Source: Clostridiales bacterium
Lineage (GTDB): Bacteria > Bacillota > Clostridia > Christensenellales > Borkfalkiaceae
Assembly: GCA_015069525.1 (NCBI GenBank)
Contig: SVIK01000002.1
Span: 1-30,360 of the forward strand
Length of the DNA stretch: 30,360 nucleotides
Direction of reading: 5' to 3'
The position numbers and the translations under genes were made by a program. Below, in pieces: positions 1 through 8,056 of the stretch. How positions within the stretch are numbered: the first letter of the stretch is position 1; every line of letters begins with the position of its first letter. The notes beneath the pieces were generated by a model. The model did no database searches and was not told where the DNA came from. It was given only the letters and a program-made list of their open reading frames with translations.

Positions 1-71
1 TAAAAAATATCCATTTCTCAAAGACGAACGGAAAACGAAAGACGAACAAAAATTTTTTTTCAATGCAAGCG

Positions 72-89
72 AAAAAAGCGCGCTTTTTT
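72..89 (+). terminator. Possible terminator-like hairpin upstream of the first gene
   Basis: AAAAAAGCG is followed directly by its mirror CGCTTTTTT, an 18-bp palindrome with a T-rich tail. A wider pairing (AAGCGAA near 68 with TTCGCTT near 92) could extend it. It may end a gene lying to the left of the window. The G+C core is only six bases, so it is weak, and no gene is visible in bases 1-138. Confidence 0.3.
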
Positions 90-101
90 TATTCGCTTTT
101 A

Positions 102-130
102 TTGCTTTTTTTGCGCGCGCGTGTTATAAT
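102..130 (+). promoter_or_regulatory. Sigma-A promoter of the 139 gene, leaderless geometry
   Basis: TTGCTT (102-107), a 17-bp spacer and a perfect TATAAT (125-130). The initiator ATG is at 139, only eight bases past the -10 box, so transcription would start at or within about two bases of the start codon. No Shine-Dalgarno sequence precedes the ATG. The -10 box and spacing are seen directly; leaderless translation is inferred. Confidence 0.7.
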
Positions 131-138
131 AAAAGCGT

Positions 139-2586
139 ATGAGAAAAATTTGCGCGACAATTGCATCCCTTTTGCTCGTATCCGCCCTCGCGTTGCCGAC
201 GGCGGTAAACGCTTTTGCGCCAAAAACGGCGGTTGCCGAAACGGGCGATAGCGATGTACAAAACGTGCAAAACGTACAAAACACGCAGGATACGCAAGAT
301 ACGAAAGAGGTGCAAAACGCACTCGTCGCGCCCGATTCCTATGAAGAGTATTTGAAACTTAGCGAGCCGTCCTGTATTGCCGTTTGCGAAAACTACACGG
401 CGATTGCCGACGGAAACGAGATTTATCTTTTCGATAAAGCGGAAAACGAGTACCGTAAATATACGCACAACGTCAATGCGGAGCTTTCGCAAAATAACGT
501 CAACCAACTGCAATTTGACGGCAACGAAAATTTATACTTTTTAGACGGTAGTTTCCTATTTCTCATGGAAACGGAAAAATTTGACGAATTTGAAAGCGCA
601 ACGGCAACGACGACGGGCTTTCCTTGCGATAATTTCCTTATCGACGGGCAGTTTATCTATTACGTAGAAGCGAAAACGCCTGCCGTCATTTCCAAAACGG
701 AGCTCGCCTCTCCCAACGTTTCCACGGCGAAAAAAATTACCGACGTGGGCGGAAAACCCGATTTAGCGATGTTCAATGGGGAGCTGTATTTTATCGACGC
801 CAGCGCAAAAGTAATTTTGTATAAAGTCAATCCGCAAAACCCCGAAACGCTTGCGCAGGTTGCAGAACTTCCCGAACGGGTAGACCATATGACGGTTTGC
901 GACGGTGCGTTTGCCTACACCACTCCCACGGGCGATTTTTATGTGTATGCTCTTGCAGACGCAACGGAAAGCGGATTGCAATACTCGGCGAAAAACGGCG
1001 GATATTCCCGCTTGACCGCCTTCGGCACAAGCATTTACGTGGCGCAAAAAGAACAGAGCGTTATCAAGGAATACTCGATACAAGACAAAGCGTTTACCGA
1101 TTTTGAAATCTCTTCCGATTCCTCAGCGGAACATCGTTTAAGCCAAGCGACGAGCATCGCTTTGTACAAGGACGAAGTGTTCGTTGCCGACAACGGCAAC
1201 AGCCGTCTTTCCCTGTTCGATTGCAAGAAGAAAACGCTATCTGCGTGCTTCCCCTTGACGGCGCAAGCGACGGACGTAGCGGGCGATGAAACGGGCATTA
1301 TCACCGTTTCGCAAACGGAAGCGTATATTTATGATAGGACGGGAAAAACGCTTGCCTCGTTCGCCCAATTCAACGGCGCAATTACAGGCGTTTCCGCCGT
1401 TTACGGCACCTACTACGTCGTGACGGAGAACAACTATTTCTACTCCCTTACGCAAAACGAAAACGGTGAGTGGACGATAACGGAAGTGAAGAAAACGTCC
1501 ACGCATCCCCCGCAACTGTTGACGGCGGACGTGTACGGAAACTTATATATCAAAAACGGCGTATCCGTTTATAAATTTACGGAAACCGAGTTTATGCAAG
1601 CGGACGCCAACGGAACGCAAATCGTCAACAACTTAACGGCGAACGCGACGAAAATTGCCGTCGATTACGATTGCAACGTTTACGCTTCCTCACAAAACGG
1701 CGTATTTAAGTATACTTTGCAAGCGGACGGAAGCGTTTTAGAAACGGTAATTGATATCAGCGAAAAATACGTCTACGGCGATACGCCGACGCTTGCGTCG
1801 TTTGCTTTCGGCGTAGAAAATAATGCAACCTATTTGCTCTTTGACGGGAACTATCTCGTGCAGACGGACAAGTTCGACCTCCCGACCGTAAAAAATATCC
1901 CCGTTGATAACGCGGACGAAAGTATTTTTGCGGAAGAAGAAGCCAGCTTTGAAATTGTCAAAACGACGGGAAAATCGCTACTGATTGCCTTCGAAGTGCA
2001 AACGCTAAAAGGCGCGGACGTATTCCCCTATCTTTCCTATCATAGAAGCGTGGAAGAAAAAACGGCGTTAAAAATCGGTGAATCCACTAACGGCAAATAC
2101 AACCTCATCGCGCATTTCGACAAGCAAACGAGCAAGTATTCTACCTACCTCGTGTTAAAAGAATCTTGCACGACGTTGCAATCGAGCGATTACCGCAAGG
2201 ATTACACAGCGGAAGAACAAACCTCTGCTTGGCTCACCAACGGGCTTTCCTTGTATAAATTCCCCTATCTTTGCGAGGAGCTTATCGTTCATCCAGCCTT
2301 ACCAAGAGGCGCAAAAGTGACTCTCCTTGGCGAGATTGGAGAACTTGACCACGATTATTACCGCATCGCGTATACCGACGAAAACGGCGTCGTGCGCACG
2401 GGATATATTCCGCAATCGTACACCACGCCTTTCGACGCTTCGCCAAAGGACAGCGAAACGACCATCGTCGGCGCAACTGAAAGCGATAACGACGCGCTTT
2501 GGAGGCTCGCTTATATCCTACTCGGTTTAGGGGCGGTATGTATACTCGTCGATTTCTTAATTATCCGTAAAAAGAAGGACGACTAA
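139..2586 (+). CDS. Exported, membrane-anchored beta-propeller-like protein
   Basis: 815 residues, not recognised as a named family. Residues 1-25 form a clear signal peptide (basic start, hydrophobic core, probable cleavage after Val-Asn-Ala). A short Asn/Gln/Val/Asp/Thr-rich low-complexity stretch follows at about residues 35-55. Most of the body (about 65-600) shows recurring strands ending in Tyr-Asp or Tyr-Lys, with phrases such as VADNGNSRLSLF that are typical of NHL/YVTN-like beta propellers. A region near residue 745 (RGAKVTLLGE, then YYRIAYTDENG and TGYIPQSY) resembles a bacterial SH3 domain. The C-terminus has one membrane helix (LWRLAYILLGLGAVCILVDF) and a short RKKKDD tail, so the bulk should face outside with the tail in the cytoplasm. 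The start is fixed by the signal peptide and has no ribosome-binding site. It may be co-transcribed with mgtE downstream, as no terminator lies between them. Its ligand is unknown; a wall-sensing or scaffold role is a guess. Confidence 0.8.
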   Translation: MRKICATIASLLLVSALALPTAVNAFAPKTAVAETGDSDVQNVQNVQNTQDTQDTKEVQNALVAPDSYEEYLKLSEPSCIAVCENYTAIADGNEIYLFDKAENEYRKYTHNVNAELSQNNVNQLQFDGNENLYFLDGSFLFLMETEKFDEFESATATTTGFPCDNFLIDGQFIYYVEAKTPAVISKTELASPNVSTAKKITDVGGKPDLAMFNGELYFIDASAKVILYKVNPQNPETLAQVAELPERVDHMTVCDGAFAYTTPTGDFYVYALADATESGLQYSAKNGGYSRLTAFGTSIYVAQKEQSVIKEYSIQDKAFTDFEISSDSSAEHRLSQATSIALYKDEVFVADNGNSRLSLFDCKKKTLSACFPLTAQATDVAGDETGIITVSQTEAYIYDRTGKTLASFAQFNGAITGVSAVYGTYYVVTENNYFYSLTQNENGEWTITEVKKTSTHPPQLLTADVYGNLYIKNGVSVYKFTETEFMQADANGTQIVNNLTANATKIAVDYDCNVYASSQNGVFKYTLQADGSVLETVIDISEKYVYGDTPTLASFAFGVENNATYLLFDGNYLVQTDKFDLPTVKNIPVDNADESIFAEEEASFEIVKTTGKSLLIAFEVQTLKGADVFPYLSYHRSVEEKTALKIGESTNGKYNLIAHFDKQTSKYSTYLVLKESCTTLQSSDYRKDYTAEEQTSAWLTNGLSLYKFPYLCEELIVHPALPRGAKVTLLGEIGELDHDYYRIAYTDENGVVRTGYIPQSYTTPFDASPKDSETTIVGATESDNDALWRLAYILLGLGAVCILVDFLIIRKKKDD

Positions 2587-2622
2587 ATTTTTAAGACTAA
2601 CTGTAAGGAGGAACGGTACAAT

Positions 2623-2694
2623 ATGTCTGATTATCACAGTAGTAGCGTATATCCGCTATGCCACGTAGCGTGCCGTTTCCGCGCGCTTTCATAG
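2623..2694 (+). CDS. Short leader ORF (23 residues) upstream of mgtE
   Basis: AAGGAGGA at 2605-2612 sits ten bases before an ATG that opens a 23-codon frame ending in TAG. The peptide begins MSDYHSSSVY and contains two cysteines; it resembles nothing I know. Nearly all of the frame after codon 6 lies inside the stem-loop described at 2642-2709, so its translation would disrupt that structure. This is the arrangement of a leader peptide that senses translation speed, as known for mgtA/mgtL and corA/corL leaders in Salmonella (a family analogy only, with no sequence likeness). It could also be a chance ORF; the strong SD site argues against that. Confidence 0.5.
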   Translation: MSDYHSSSVYPLCHVACRFRALS

Positions 2695-2709
2695 GCAAAT
2701 ATACGCTAC
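2642..2709 (+). promoter_or_regulatory. Stem-loop in the mgtE leader
   Basis: GTAGCGTATAT (2642-2652) pairs perfectly with ATATACGCTAC (2699-2709). Inside it CTATG (2656-2660) pairs with CATAG (2690-2694), and CACG-TAG-CGTG (2662-2672) makes a small hairpin. The mgtE ribosome-binding site lies 23 bases beyond the stem. I see none of the conserved sequence of the M-box magnesium riboswitch that controls many Firmicute mgtE genes, so this would be another type of element. There is no clear U-tract, which makes control of translation or RNA stability more likely than simple termination. Confidence 0.5.
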
Positions 2710-2746
2710 CTTTCAAAAGTATTTTTATCTTCGGAGGTAGTTTGAA

Positions 2747-4426
2747 ATGCAACAAGAATTGAAACAATCCTTACAGGAAAAGGATTATGAAAACGCGTCC
2801 CTCCTCGCCGAAAAATTAACGTGTGAGGAATTGGCTGACGTATTAACGGAAATGGAGAAAGCGGATATTCCCGCTTTTTGTCGCGCGCTTGAAGGCAATT
2901 TGCTTGCAGACGCGCTCGTGCTTGTAGACAGCGATTTACAAGAACAAATTTTAAAAAGCTTGCGCGATGACGAGCTGGAAAAGGTCCTCGATGAAATGTC
3001 CGTTGACGAAACGGTAGAAATTATCGAAGACATGCCACAAGAGCTCGTTCGACGTATGGCGGAAACGGACGAAATTTTACAGCTCCTTTCCGACCGTAAT
3101 TTTTCCGTCCTTCGTCCCCTTATCGCGTCGATGAACGCTATCGACCTTGCAGAAGTTTTCAACGAAATCCGCGACGAATCGGAACTGCACGTGCTCTTCC
3201 GTATTCTTCCCAAGGATTTGGCTGCGGAAACGTTCGTCGAAATGGACAGCGACGTAAAAGAAACGTTGATATCCAAGCTCAACGATAAAGAGCTTCGCGC
3301 CGTCATGGACGAAATATTCCTCGACGATACCGTCGATATCATTGAAGAAATGCCGGCAAGTGTCGTCAAACGTCTGCTTGCACAAAGCGACAGCGAAACG
3401 CGTGCCTATATCAACGAAATCCTTAAATATCCCAAGGACAGCGCAGGGAGCATTATGACCATCGAGTTCGTTTCGCTCCACCCCGCGATGACCGTGGGCG
3501 ACGCTTTCGAGCGGATACGGAAAACGGCGATTGATAAGGAAACGATTTACACCTGCTACGTCGTGGACGAAACGAATAAGCTTGTCGGGCTGGTGACGGC
3601 AAAAGATTTGATGCTTGCACAAAGAAGCAAGACGATTGATGAAATTATGACGGAAAACGTCATTTATGCGCACACCGAAGACGATAAGGAAGAGGTTGCT
3701 CGGATGATTTCTGATTACGGCTTCCTCGCCCTGCCCGTCGTGGATAGAGAAACGCGCCTCGTCGGTATCGTCACCGTTGACGACGCAATGGACGTCTTGC
3801 AATCGGAAAACACCGAAGATATCGCGAAGATGGCGGCTGTCACACCGACCGATAAACCGTATTTGAAAACGAGCGTTTGGCGCATTTGTTTAAGCCGTTT
3901 GCCTTGGCTGATTATCCTACTCGTTTCCTCCACCTTTTCGGGACTTATCATCTCCGCCAACGAAAACACGCTGAACATGCCTATCTACGGCATCGTCTTG
4001 ACGGCGTGCATGCCCATGCTTATGGGTACGGGTGGTAATGCAGGCTCCCAAGCGTCCGCTATGATTATCCGCGGTATCGCTATCGGGGAAGTGAGTTTCA
4101 AAGACACGTGGAAGGTCGTTTGGAAGGAAATTCGCGTATCCGTATTGCTCGGCGCAATCCTTTCCGTCGCTTGCTTTGCCAAGGTTATGCTGGTAGATGG
4201 TTTGATGCAAATGGACGGCGGTGTATTGGTGGCTATCGTCGTTTGCGTATCCTTGTTCTTTACGATACTCGTCGCAAAGCTTATCGGTGCGTTGCTCCCC
4301 TTGCTCGCCAAGAAATGCAGATTAGACCCTGCGGTTGTTGCCTCCCCTTTCATTACGACGATTATCGACGTACTTTCCCTCACCCTCTACTGCGCGTTTG
4401 CCATATGGATTTTGGGAACGCTATAA
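2747..4426 (+). CDS. mgtE: Magnesium transporter MgtE with duplicated N-terminal domain
   Basis: A 559-residue MgtE channel that imports Mg2+ across the cytoplasmic membrane and is gated by its cytosolic domains. The order is: acidic helical N domain, a CBS pair (about 236-300 and 300-352, including LVGLVTAKDLM and LVGIVTVDDAM), then the membrane domain from about 375 with five helices. Family hallmarks are GGNAGSQASAMIIRG and DPAVVASPFITTIIDVLSL, the latter holding the pore aspartate. Usual length is about 450; the extra ~105 residues are a second copy of the N domain. Compare DELEKVLDEMSVDETVEIIEDMP near residue 85 with KELRAVMDEIFLDDTVDIIEEMP near 190. The start follows GGAGG (2733-2737) with a nine-base gap. 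Regulation probably involves the leader ORF and stem-loop just upstream. Confidence 0.95.
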   Translation: MQQELKQSLQEKDYENASLLAEKLTCEELADVLTEMEKADIPAFCRALEGNLLADALVLVDSDLQEQILKSLRDDELEKVLDEMSVDETVEIIEDMPQELVRRMAETDEILQLLSDRNFSVLRPLIASMNAIDLAEVFNEIRDESELHVLFRILPKDLAAETFVEMDSDVKETLISKLNDKELRAVMDEIFLDDTVDIIEEMPASVVKRLLAQSDSETRAYINEILKYPKDSAGSIMTIEFVSLHPAMTVGDAFERIRKTAIDKETIYTCYVVDETNKLVGLVTAKDLMLAQRSKTIDEIMTENVIYAHTEDDKEEVARMISDYGFLALPVVDRETRLVGIVTVDDAMDVLQSENTEDIAKMAAVTPTDKPYLKTSVWRICLSRLPWLIILLVSSTFSGLIISANENTLNMPIYGIVLTACMPMLMGTGGNAGSQASAMIIRGIAIGEVSFKDTWKVVWKEIRVSVLLGAILSVACFAKVMLVDGLMQMDGGVLVAIVVCVSLFFTILVAKLIGALLPLLAKKCRLDPAVVASPFITTIIDVLSLTLYCAFAIWILGTL

Positions 4427-4438
4427 AAAACGAACAAA

Positions 4439-4472
4439 AAACCGCCGAACGGGTGTTCCCGTTCGGCGGTTT
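4439..4472. terminator. Bidirectional terminator between mgtE and cysK
   Basis: AAACCGCCGAACGGG, a TGTT loop and CCCGTTCGGCGGTTT form a perfect 15-bp stem between two converging genes. It has A-rich sequence on its left and T-rich on its right, so it can stop transcripts from both sides. Confidence 0.92.
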
Positions 4473-4488
4473 GTATTTTATCTCTTTT

Positions 4489-5415
4489 TTATTCAAATAT
4501 ACCCAGCGACACGTATCTATCCCCGCTGTCAGGTAAAACGGTCACTATCGTTTTCCCTGCGTTTTCCGCCCGTTTGGCAAGCGTTTCCGCACCAGCGATA
4601 TTCGCACCCGCAGAAATACCCGCAAACGCGTTTTCTTGCCTATATAACGCCTTTGCAAAGGCGTACGCCTCTTCCTCCGTCACAAGGATAATCTCGTCGA
4701 TAATCGACAAATCCAGCACTTTGGGAATAAAATTCGCCCCGATACCCTGCAAGCCGTGCGCCCCGTAAACGCCCTTGGAAAGCAAGGGGGAAGAAGCGGG
4801 CTCTACCGCCACGATTTTTACGTTCGGGTTTCTTTCTTTAAGGTATCTACCCACTCCCGTAAGCGTACCGCCCGTCCCGACGCCTGCCACGAAAATATCC
4901 ACTCTTCCGTTTGTTTGCTCCCAAATTTCAGGGGCGGTCGTTTCATAATGCGCCTTGGGGTTGGCAGGATTGTCAAACTGCCCCGCTATCACGGCGTTCG
5001 GCGTGGTTTTGCACAGCTCTTCCGCCTTTTTTACCGCGCCTTGCATCCCCTCTTTTCCGTCGGTAAGCACCACTTCACCGCCGAATTTTTTTATCATTTC
5101 TTGTCTTTCCACGCTCATCGTGTCGGGCATGACGATTACCGCTTTATACCCACGGCTTTTCGCCACGAGCGCAAGCCCAATGCCCGTATTACCGCTCGTC
5201 GGTTCTATTACCGTTCCGCCCTCACAAAGCTTTCCGCTTTTTTCCGCCTCGTCAAGCATGGCTTTGGCTACGCGGTCCTTTATCGAACCGCCCTCGTTAA
5301 AATATTCTGCCTTGGCATAAACGTCCGCTTGCCAACCGCGCTGATTTTTCAATTTTTCCAATCGCAAAAGCGGGGTATTCCCTATCCGCGCCTCACCGCT
5401 ATTCAATAAAGACAT
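4489..5415 (-). CDS. cysK: Cysteine synthase (O-acetylserine sulfhydrylase)
   Basis: A 308-residue PLP enzyme of the CysK/CysM group that makes L-cysteine from O-acetylserine and sulfide in the cytoplasm. The PLP lysine is K46 in GGSIKDRVA; TSGNTG (73-78) is the substrate loop, GVGTGGTLTG binds the cofactor phosphate, and LPDSGDRY ends the chain as in the family. Length is normal. It is the last gene of the five-gene operon, 13 bases after the HAD phosphatase gene, with GGAGG before its ATG. No serine acetyltransferase gene is seen nearby. Cysteine made here could feed the SufBC Fe-S system at 26-28 kb, but that link is only functional. CysK versus CysM is not settled by sequence alone; CysK is more likely. 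Confidence 0.93.
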   Translation of the reverse strand: MSLLNSGEARIGNTPLLRLEKLKNQRGWQADVYAKAEYFNEGGSIKDRVAKAMLDEAEKSGKLCEGGTVIEPTSGNTGIGLALVAKSRGYKAVIVMPDTMSVERQEMIKKFGGEVVLTDGKEGMQGAVKKAEELCKTTPNAVIAGQFDNPANPKAHYETTAPEIWEQTNGRVDIFVAGVGTGGTLTGVGRYLKERNPNVKIVAVEPASSPLLSKGVYGAHGLQGIGANFIPKVLDLSIIDEIILVTEEEAYAFAKALYRQENAFAGISAGANIAGAETLAKRAENAGKTIVTVLPDSGDRYVSLGIFE

Positions 5416-5428
5416 GGTAGCCTCCTTT

Positions 5429-6079
5429 TTAGCTTACTATCCGTTCGTTTACCTCTTTCGTGCTATCCGCTATCGCCATAGCACCGTTCGCGCGCAAAAA
5501 CGCTTCGTCCTTGAAACCCCAAGTGACGGAAATGCAATCCACGCCCGCGTTTTTCGACGTTTGGATATCCACCTCCGAATCGCCTATATACACCGTTTCT
5601 TCCTTTGAAACACCCATTCTTTCCATAATCGCAAGAAGGGCGGTGGGCGAAGGTTTGCGTAAAATCCCTTTCGCCTCGTTTTCTCCCATCACCTCGTCGA
5701 ACGTGTCGGGAAAATAATCTCCAATCAGTTGTTGCGTAGCCGTATGCACTTTGTTGGACAACACGGCAAGCTTTATCCCACTCTTTCGCAACATCTGCAA
5801 AAGCGCGATTATCCCCGCATACGGGCGCGTTTCGTCCTTACAATGCACGGCGTAATACGCACGGAAAGATGCCACCAATTCGTCTACGATTTTTCTATCG
5901 GTTATCCCTGCGGAGCGTTCCATAAGCTTGACGATGCCGTCGCCAATAAAACTCCTTATCTCCGCCTTCGTGCGGGTGGGATAGCCGTAAGCGTGCAACG
6001 CGAAATTCGCCGAAGCGGTTAAATCGTCCAACGTATCTAATAACGTTCCGTCCAAATCAAATACTGCTAATTTATACAC
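5429..6079 (-). CDS. HAD-family phosphatase, phosphoglycolate phosphatase-like
   Basis: A 216-residue haloacid-dehalogenase hydrolase. Motif I is FDLDGTLLDT with catalytic D8 and D10, motif II is VLSNK, the lysine of motif III lies in RKPSP, and motif IV is YIGDSEVDIQTSKNAG. The small helical cap contains IRSFIGDGIVKLMERS, which is typical of the Gph/PGPase subgroup, so removal of phosphate from 2-phosphoglycolate or a similar small metabolite is the best guess. The start is GTG, chosen because AGGAG lies six bases before it and the DxD motif falls at the expected distance. It follows the response regulator by 14 bases and is probably translated from the same message. Related enzymes include pyrophosphatases such as PpaX, so the substrate is open. 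Confidence 0.85.
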   Translation of the reverse strand: MYKLAVFDLDGTLLDTLDDLTASANFALHAYGYPTRTKAEIRSFIGDGIVKLMERSAGITDRKIVDELVASFRAYYAVHCKDETRPYAGIIALLQMLRKSGIKLAVLSNKVHTATQQLIGDYFPDTFDEVMGENEAKGILRKPSPTALLAIMERMGVSKEETVYIGDSEVDIQTSKNAGVDCISVTWGFKDEAFLRANGAMAIADSTKEVNERIVS

Positions 6080-6093
6080 GGCAAACTCCTTTT

Positions 6094-6741
6094 TTACAGT
6101 TCCCTTTTAATCGCTTTCACCGCTTCCATACGGTTTTCACTACCCGTCTTTTCATAAATGCTGGAAACGTAGTTTCTCGTCGTACCTTCACTTAATTTCA
6201 AGGCTACGGAAATTTGACGGTTGGTGAAACCTTCGTACAACATAATGGCAATTTCTACCTCTCTATCCGAAAAACCGAACGCGCGCATAAGTTTGATTTC
6301 CCTATCCGCCGCCACGAATTTCGCCGCGTCCGTAATACGGCGCGCTATCTTTGCTGGCAGTATCGTATCCCCTGCGTAGGCGTTCTTTACCGCGGATATC
6401 AAAGCGTCCCCGCCGATATCTTTCAATAAGTACCCGCTTGCTCCGTTGTTGATTGCGCTCAAAATATAATCGCTATCGTCGAACGTCGTTAAAATAAGCA
6501 CCTTGATTTGCGGATACTCCGCCTTGATGCGTTGCGTTGCCACTACGCCGTTCATGTTCGGCATACGGATATCCAAAAGCACGACGTCCGCAGGCGTCTT
6601 CTTCAATTGTAAAAGCGCGTCGAACCCGTCAAGCGCTACCCCGATGACTTCCAATTCGTCGTCCGTTTCCAACACGCTTTTCAGCTCTAATGCGAGTTCC
6701 TTTTGGTCGTCCGTGACGAGCACCTTAATCTTCGTTTGCAT
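6094..6741 (-). CDS. NarL/FixJ-type response regulator
   Basis: 215 residues: an N-terminal receiver domain (acidic pair in VTDDQ, phospho-acceptor D57 in LLDIRMPN, conserved Thr in LILTTFDD, Lys in YLLKDIGG) and a C-terminal LuxR-type helix-turn-helix at about 150-205 (FSDREVEIAIMLYEGFTNRQ, then SEGTTRNYVSSIYEKTG). It should bind DNA when phosphorylated by the kinase encoded just before it. A longer reading from 6885 exists but lies inside the kinase gene in another frame. ATG 6741 is preferred because GGAG stands about seven bases before it and the receiver domain begins at once. It overlaps the kinase stop by 17 bases, which suggests translational coupling. Targets are unknown. Confidence 0.92.
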   Translation of the reverse strand: MQTKIKVLVTDDQKELALELKSVLETDDELEVIGVALDGFDALLQLKKTPADVVLLDIRMPNMNGVVATQRIKAEYPQIKVLILTTFDDSDYILSAINNGASGYLLKDIGGDALISAVKNAYAGDTILPAKIARRITDAAKFVAADREIKLMRAFGFSDREVEIAIMLYEGFTNRQISVALKLSEGTTRNYVSSIYEKTGSENRMEAVKAIKREL

Positions 6742-8056
6742 AGTTTTCTCCGTGTTTTTCATGTAATTTCTTATCAGAAGGCAAGAAAAGATGTAATTCG
6801 AAGCCCTCCTCTTTTTCAGAGTGGAAACGCACCTCGCCACCCAACGCGCGTACCCGTTCTTGCATCGCTGAAAGTCCAAAACCAAGACGCAATTCGTCCA
6901 TGTCCACGCCGTTGCCGTTATCCGAAAGCAAGAAGGCTATCTTTTCCGATTCCTCTTTTAATTCAAACCAAAACGCCGTAGCGTTGCCGTGTCTTAACCC
7001 GTTGGAAATACCTTCTTTTAAGGTATTGCAAAGAAAACGATGTTTGGCAGGCGATACCCTGACGTCCTCGATTTGCGAACGTACGGTTAAACCCGTGCCG
7101 TCCGTCGATTCGTGTATGATAGTTTCCAGCGCCGTTTTCAGCGTTTCCCCCTTTTGCATGCCCGAAAGCAAATGTACGCTGTCACGCAGTTCTTCCAAAG
7201 CGTGCTTGGCTTGTAAATTGGCGGCGATAATCTTCGTCTTCGCCTCCTCGGGGTTTTTATCGAGTATCCGTTTTGCCACTTCCGTTTGCATAATAACGGT
7301 GGTAATGGAATGCCCCGCCGTATCGTGGATATCTTTTGCAATACGCTGTCTTTCCTCTAACGCCGTCACTTCCGCCACTACTGCGTACGCTTTTTCCAGC
7401 TCTCTTTTGCTCTCGTCAAGCTCCGTCAACGTCTTTTGCAAACGCAAAAATTGGCGATAGAACGTCATACCTACTTGTACGATTACGAAATGTACGAACA
7501 GCGCGACAATCGACGTGAGCGATTGCATAAAAATAGGCAATAAGCTGAACGTTTCCGTATACAAGAGGCTTTGACAAAGCACGTAGCCCGTTTCGTAAAT
7601 AACGCTCCCCACGCAAACCATCACGATGGAGTGCTTTAACCCTTCGCTGATGATGTAGAATTCCGTTAAAACAATCATGAAAACGGCGATGGGATACGTA
7701 CCTTGCGAAAGAAACATAAACGAGCAAGAAAACGCCGCGTCCACCGCGTACAGCCACATCTTCCCCGTATTAAACACGAACAGCTTCAACGCCTGCGACA
7801 ACGTAAAAAACGTTTCAATAACGATAATCGCCGTTAGCATTTGCCAATAATTCGTTTTGTAGTTGTCGATATGGTCGAGCAAAATAAAAATCTCTACCGT
7901 AAGCAAAACGATAAATAAAATCCATTTGCCAAAGCGAGCAAACTGCTCCTTATCCTTAAAATCGTATTTGCCGAACAACCGCACGAAATAGGAACGCTTC
8001 TTGGTTTCTGTCCGCTTTTCTTGTCCTTTTTCCGTCATATTTTCCGTTTTACGCAT
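6725..8056 (-). CDS. DesK/LiaS-type membrane sensor histidine kinase
   Basis: About 443 residues. A basic N-terminal tail is followed by about six membrane helices (residues 42-215) with short loops and no large extracellular domain. A HisKA_3 dimerisation helix holds the phospho-acceptor H244 in RIAKDIHDTAGHS, and the HATPase domain has the N box near 343 (LKEGISNGLRHGNA) and G boxes near 377 (DNGNGVD) and 390 (GFGLSAMQER). Sensors of this build detect membrane state or act with transporters (family knowledge). The chosen ATG overlaps the radC stop in the string ATGCGTAA. ATG 8038 and an upstream in-frame start at 8095 are alternatives; the N-terminus is the uncertain part. Its partner is the regulator at 6094-6741. 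Confidence 0.9.
   Translation of the reverse strand: MRKTENMTEKGQEKRTETKKRSYFVRLFGKYDFKDKEQFARFGKWILFIVLLTVEIFILLDHIDNYKTNYWQMLTAIIVIETFFTLSQALKLFVFNTGKMWLYAVDAAFSCSFMFLSQGTYPIAVFMIVLTEFYIISEGLKHSIVMVCVGSVIYETGYVLCQSLLYTETFSLLPIFMQSLTSIVALFVHFVIVQVGMTFYRQFLRLQKTLTELDESKRELEKAYAVVAEVTALEERQRIAKDIHDTAGHSITTVIMQTEVAKRILDKNPEEAKTKIIAANLQAKHALEELRDSVHLLSGMQKGETLKTALETIIHESTDGTGLTVRSQIEDVRVSPAKHRFLCNTLKEGISNGLRHGNATAFWFELKEESEKIAFLLSDNGNGVDMDELRLGFGLSAMQERVRALGGEVRFHSEKEEGFELHLFLPSDKKLHEKHGENYANED

Noticed and set aside
2642..2709. Inverted repeat as a mobile-element end or attC-like site
   Set aside because: No transposase, integrase, target duplication or second copy in the window; a leader RNA structure is simpler.
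2590..2746. M-box (ykoK) magnesium riboswitch before mgtE
   Set aside because: The conserved M-box sequence blocks are not visible and the stem-loop geometry is different.
3077..3802. Minus-strand ORF of 241 codons within mgtE
   Set aside because: No domain or SD site, and it lies wholly within a confidently assigned gene.
4756..5409. Plus-strand ORF of 217 codons inside cysK
   Set aside because: No recognisable domain or SD site; cysK on the other strand has all its family motifs.
6742..6885. 48-residue extension of the response regulator
   Set aside because: It lies in the kinase gene in another frame and precedes the normal receiver-domain start, which has its own SD site.
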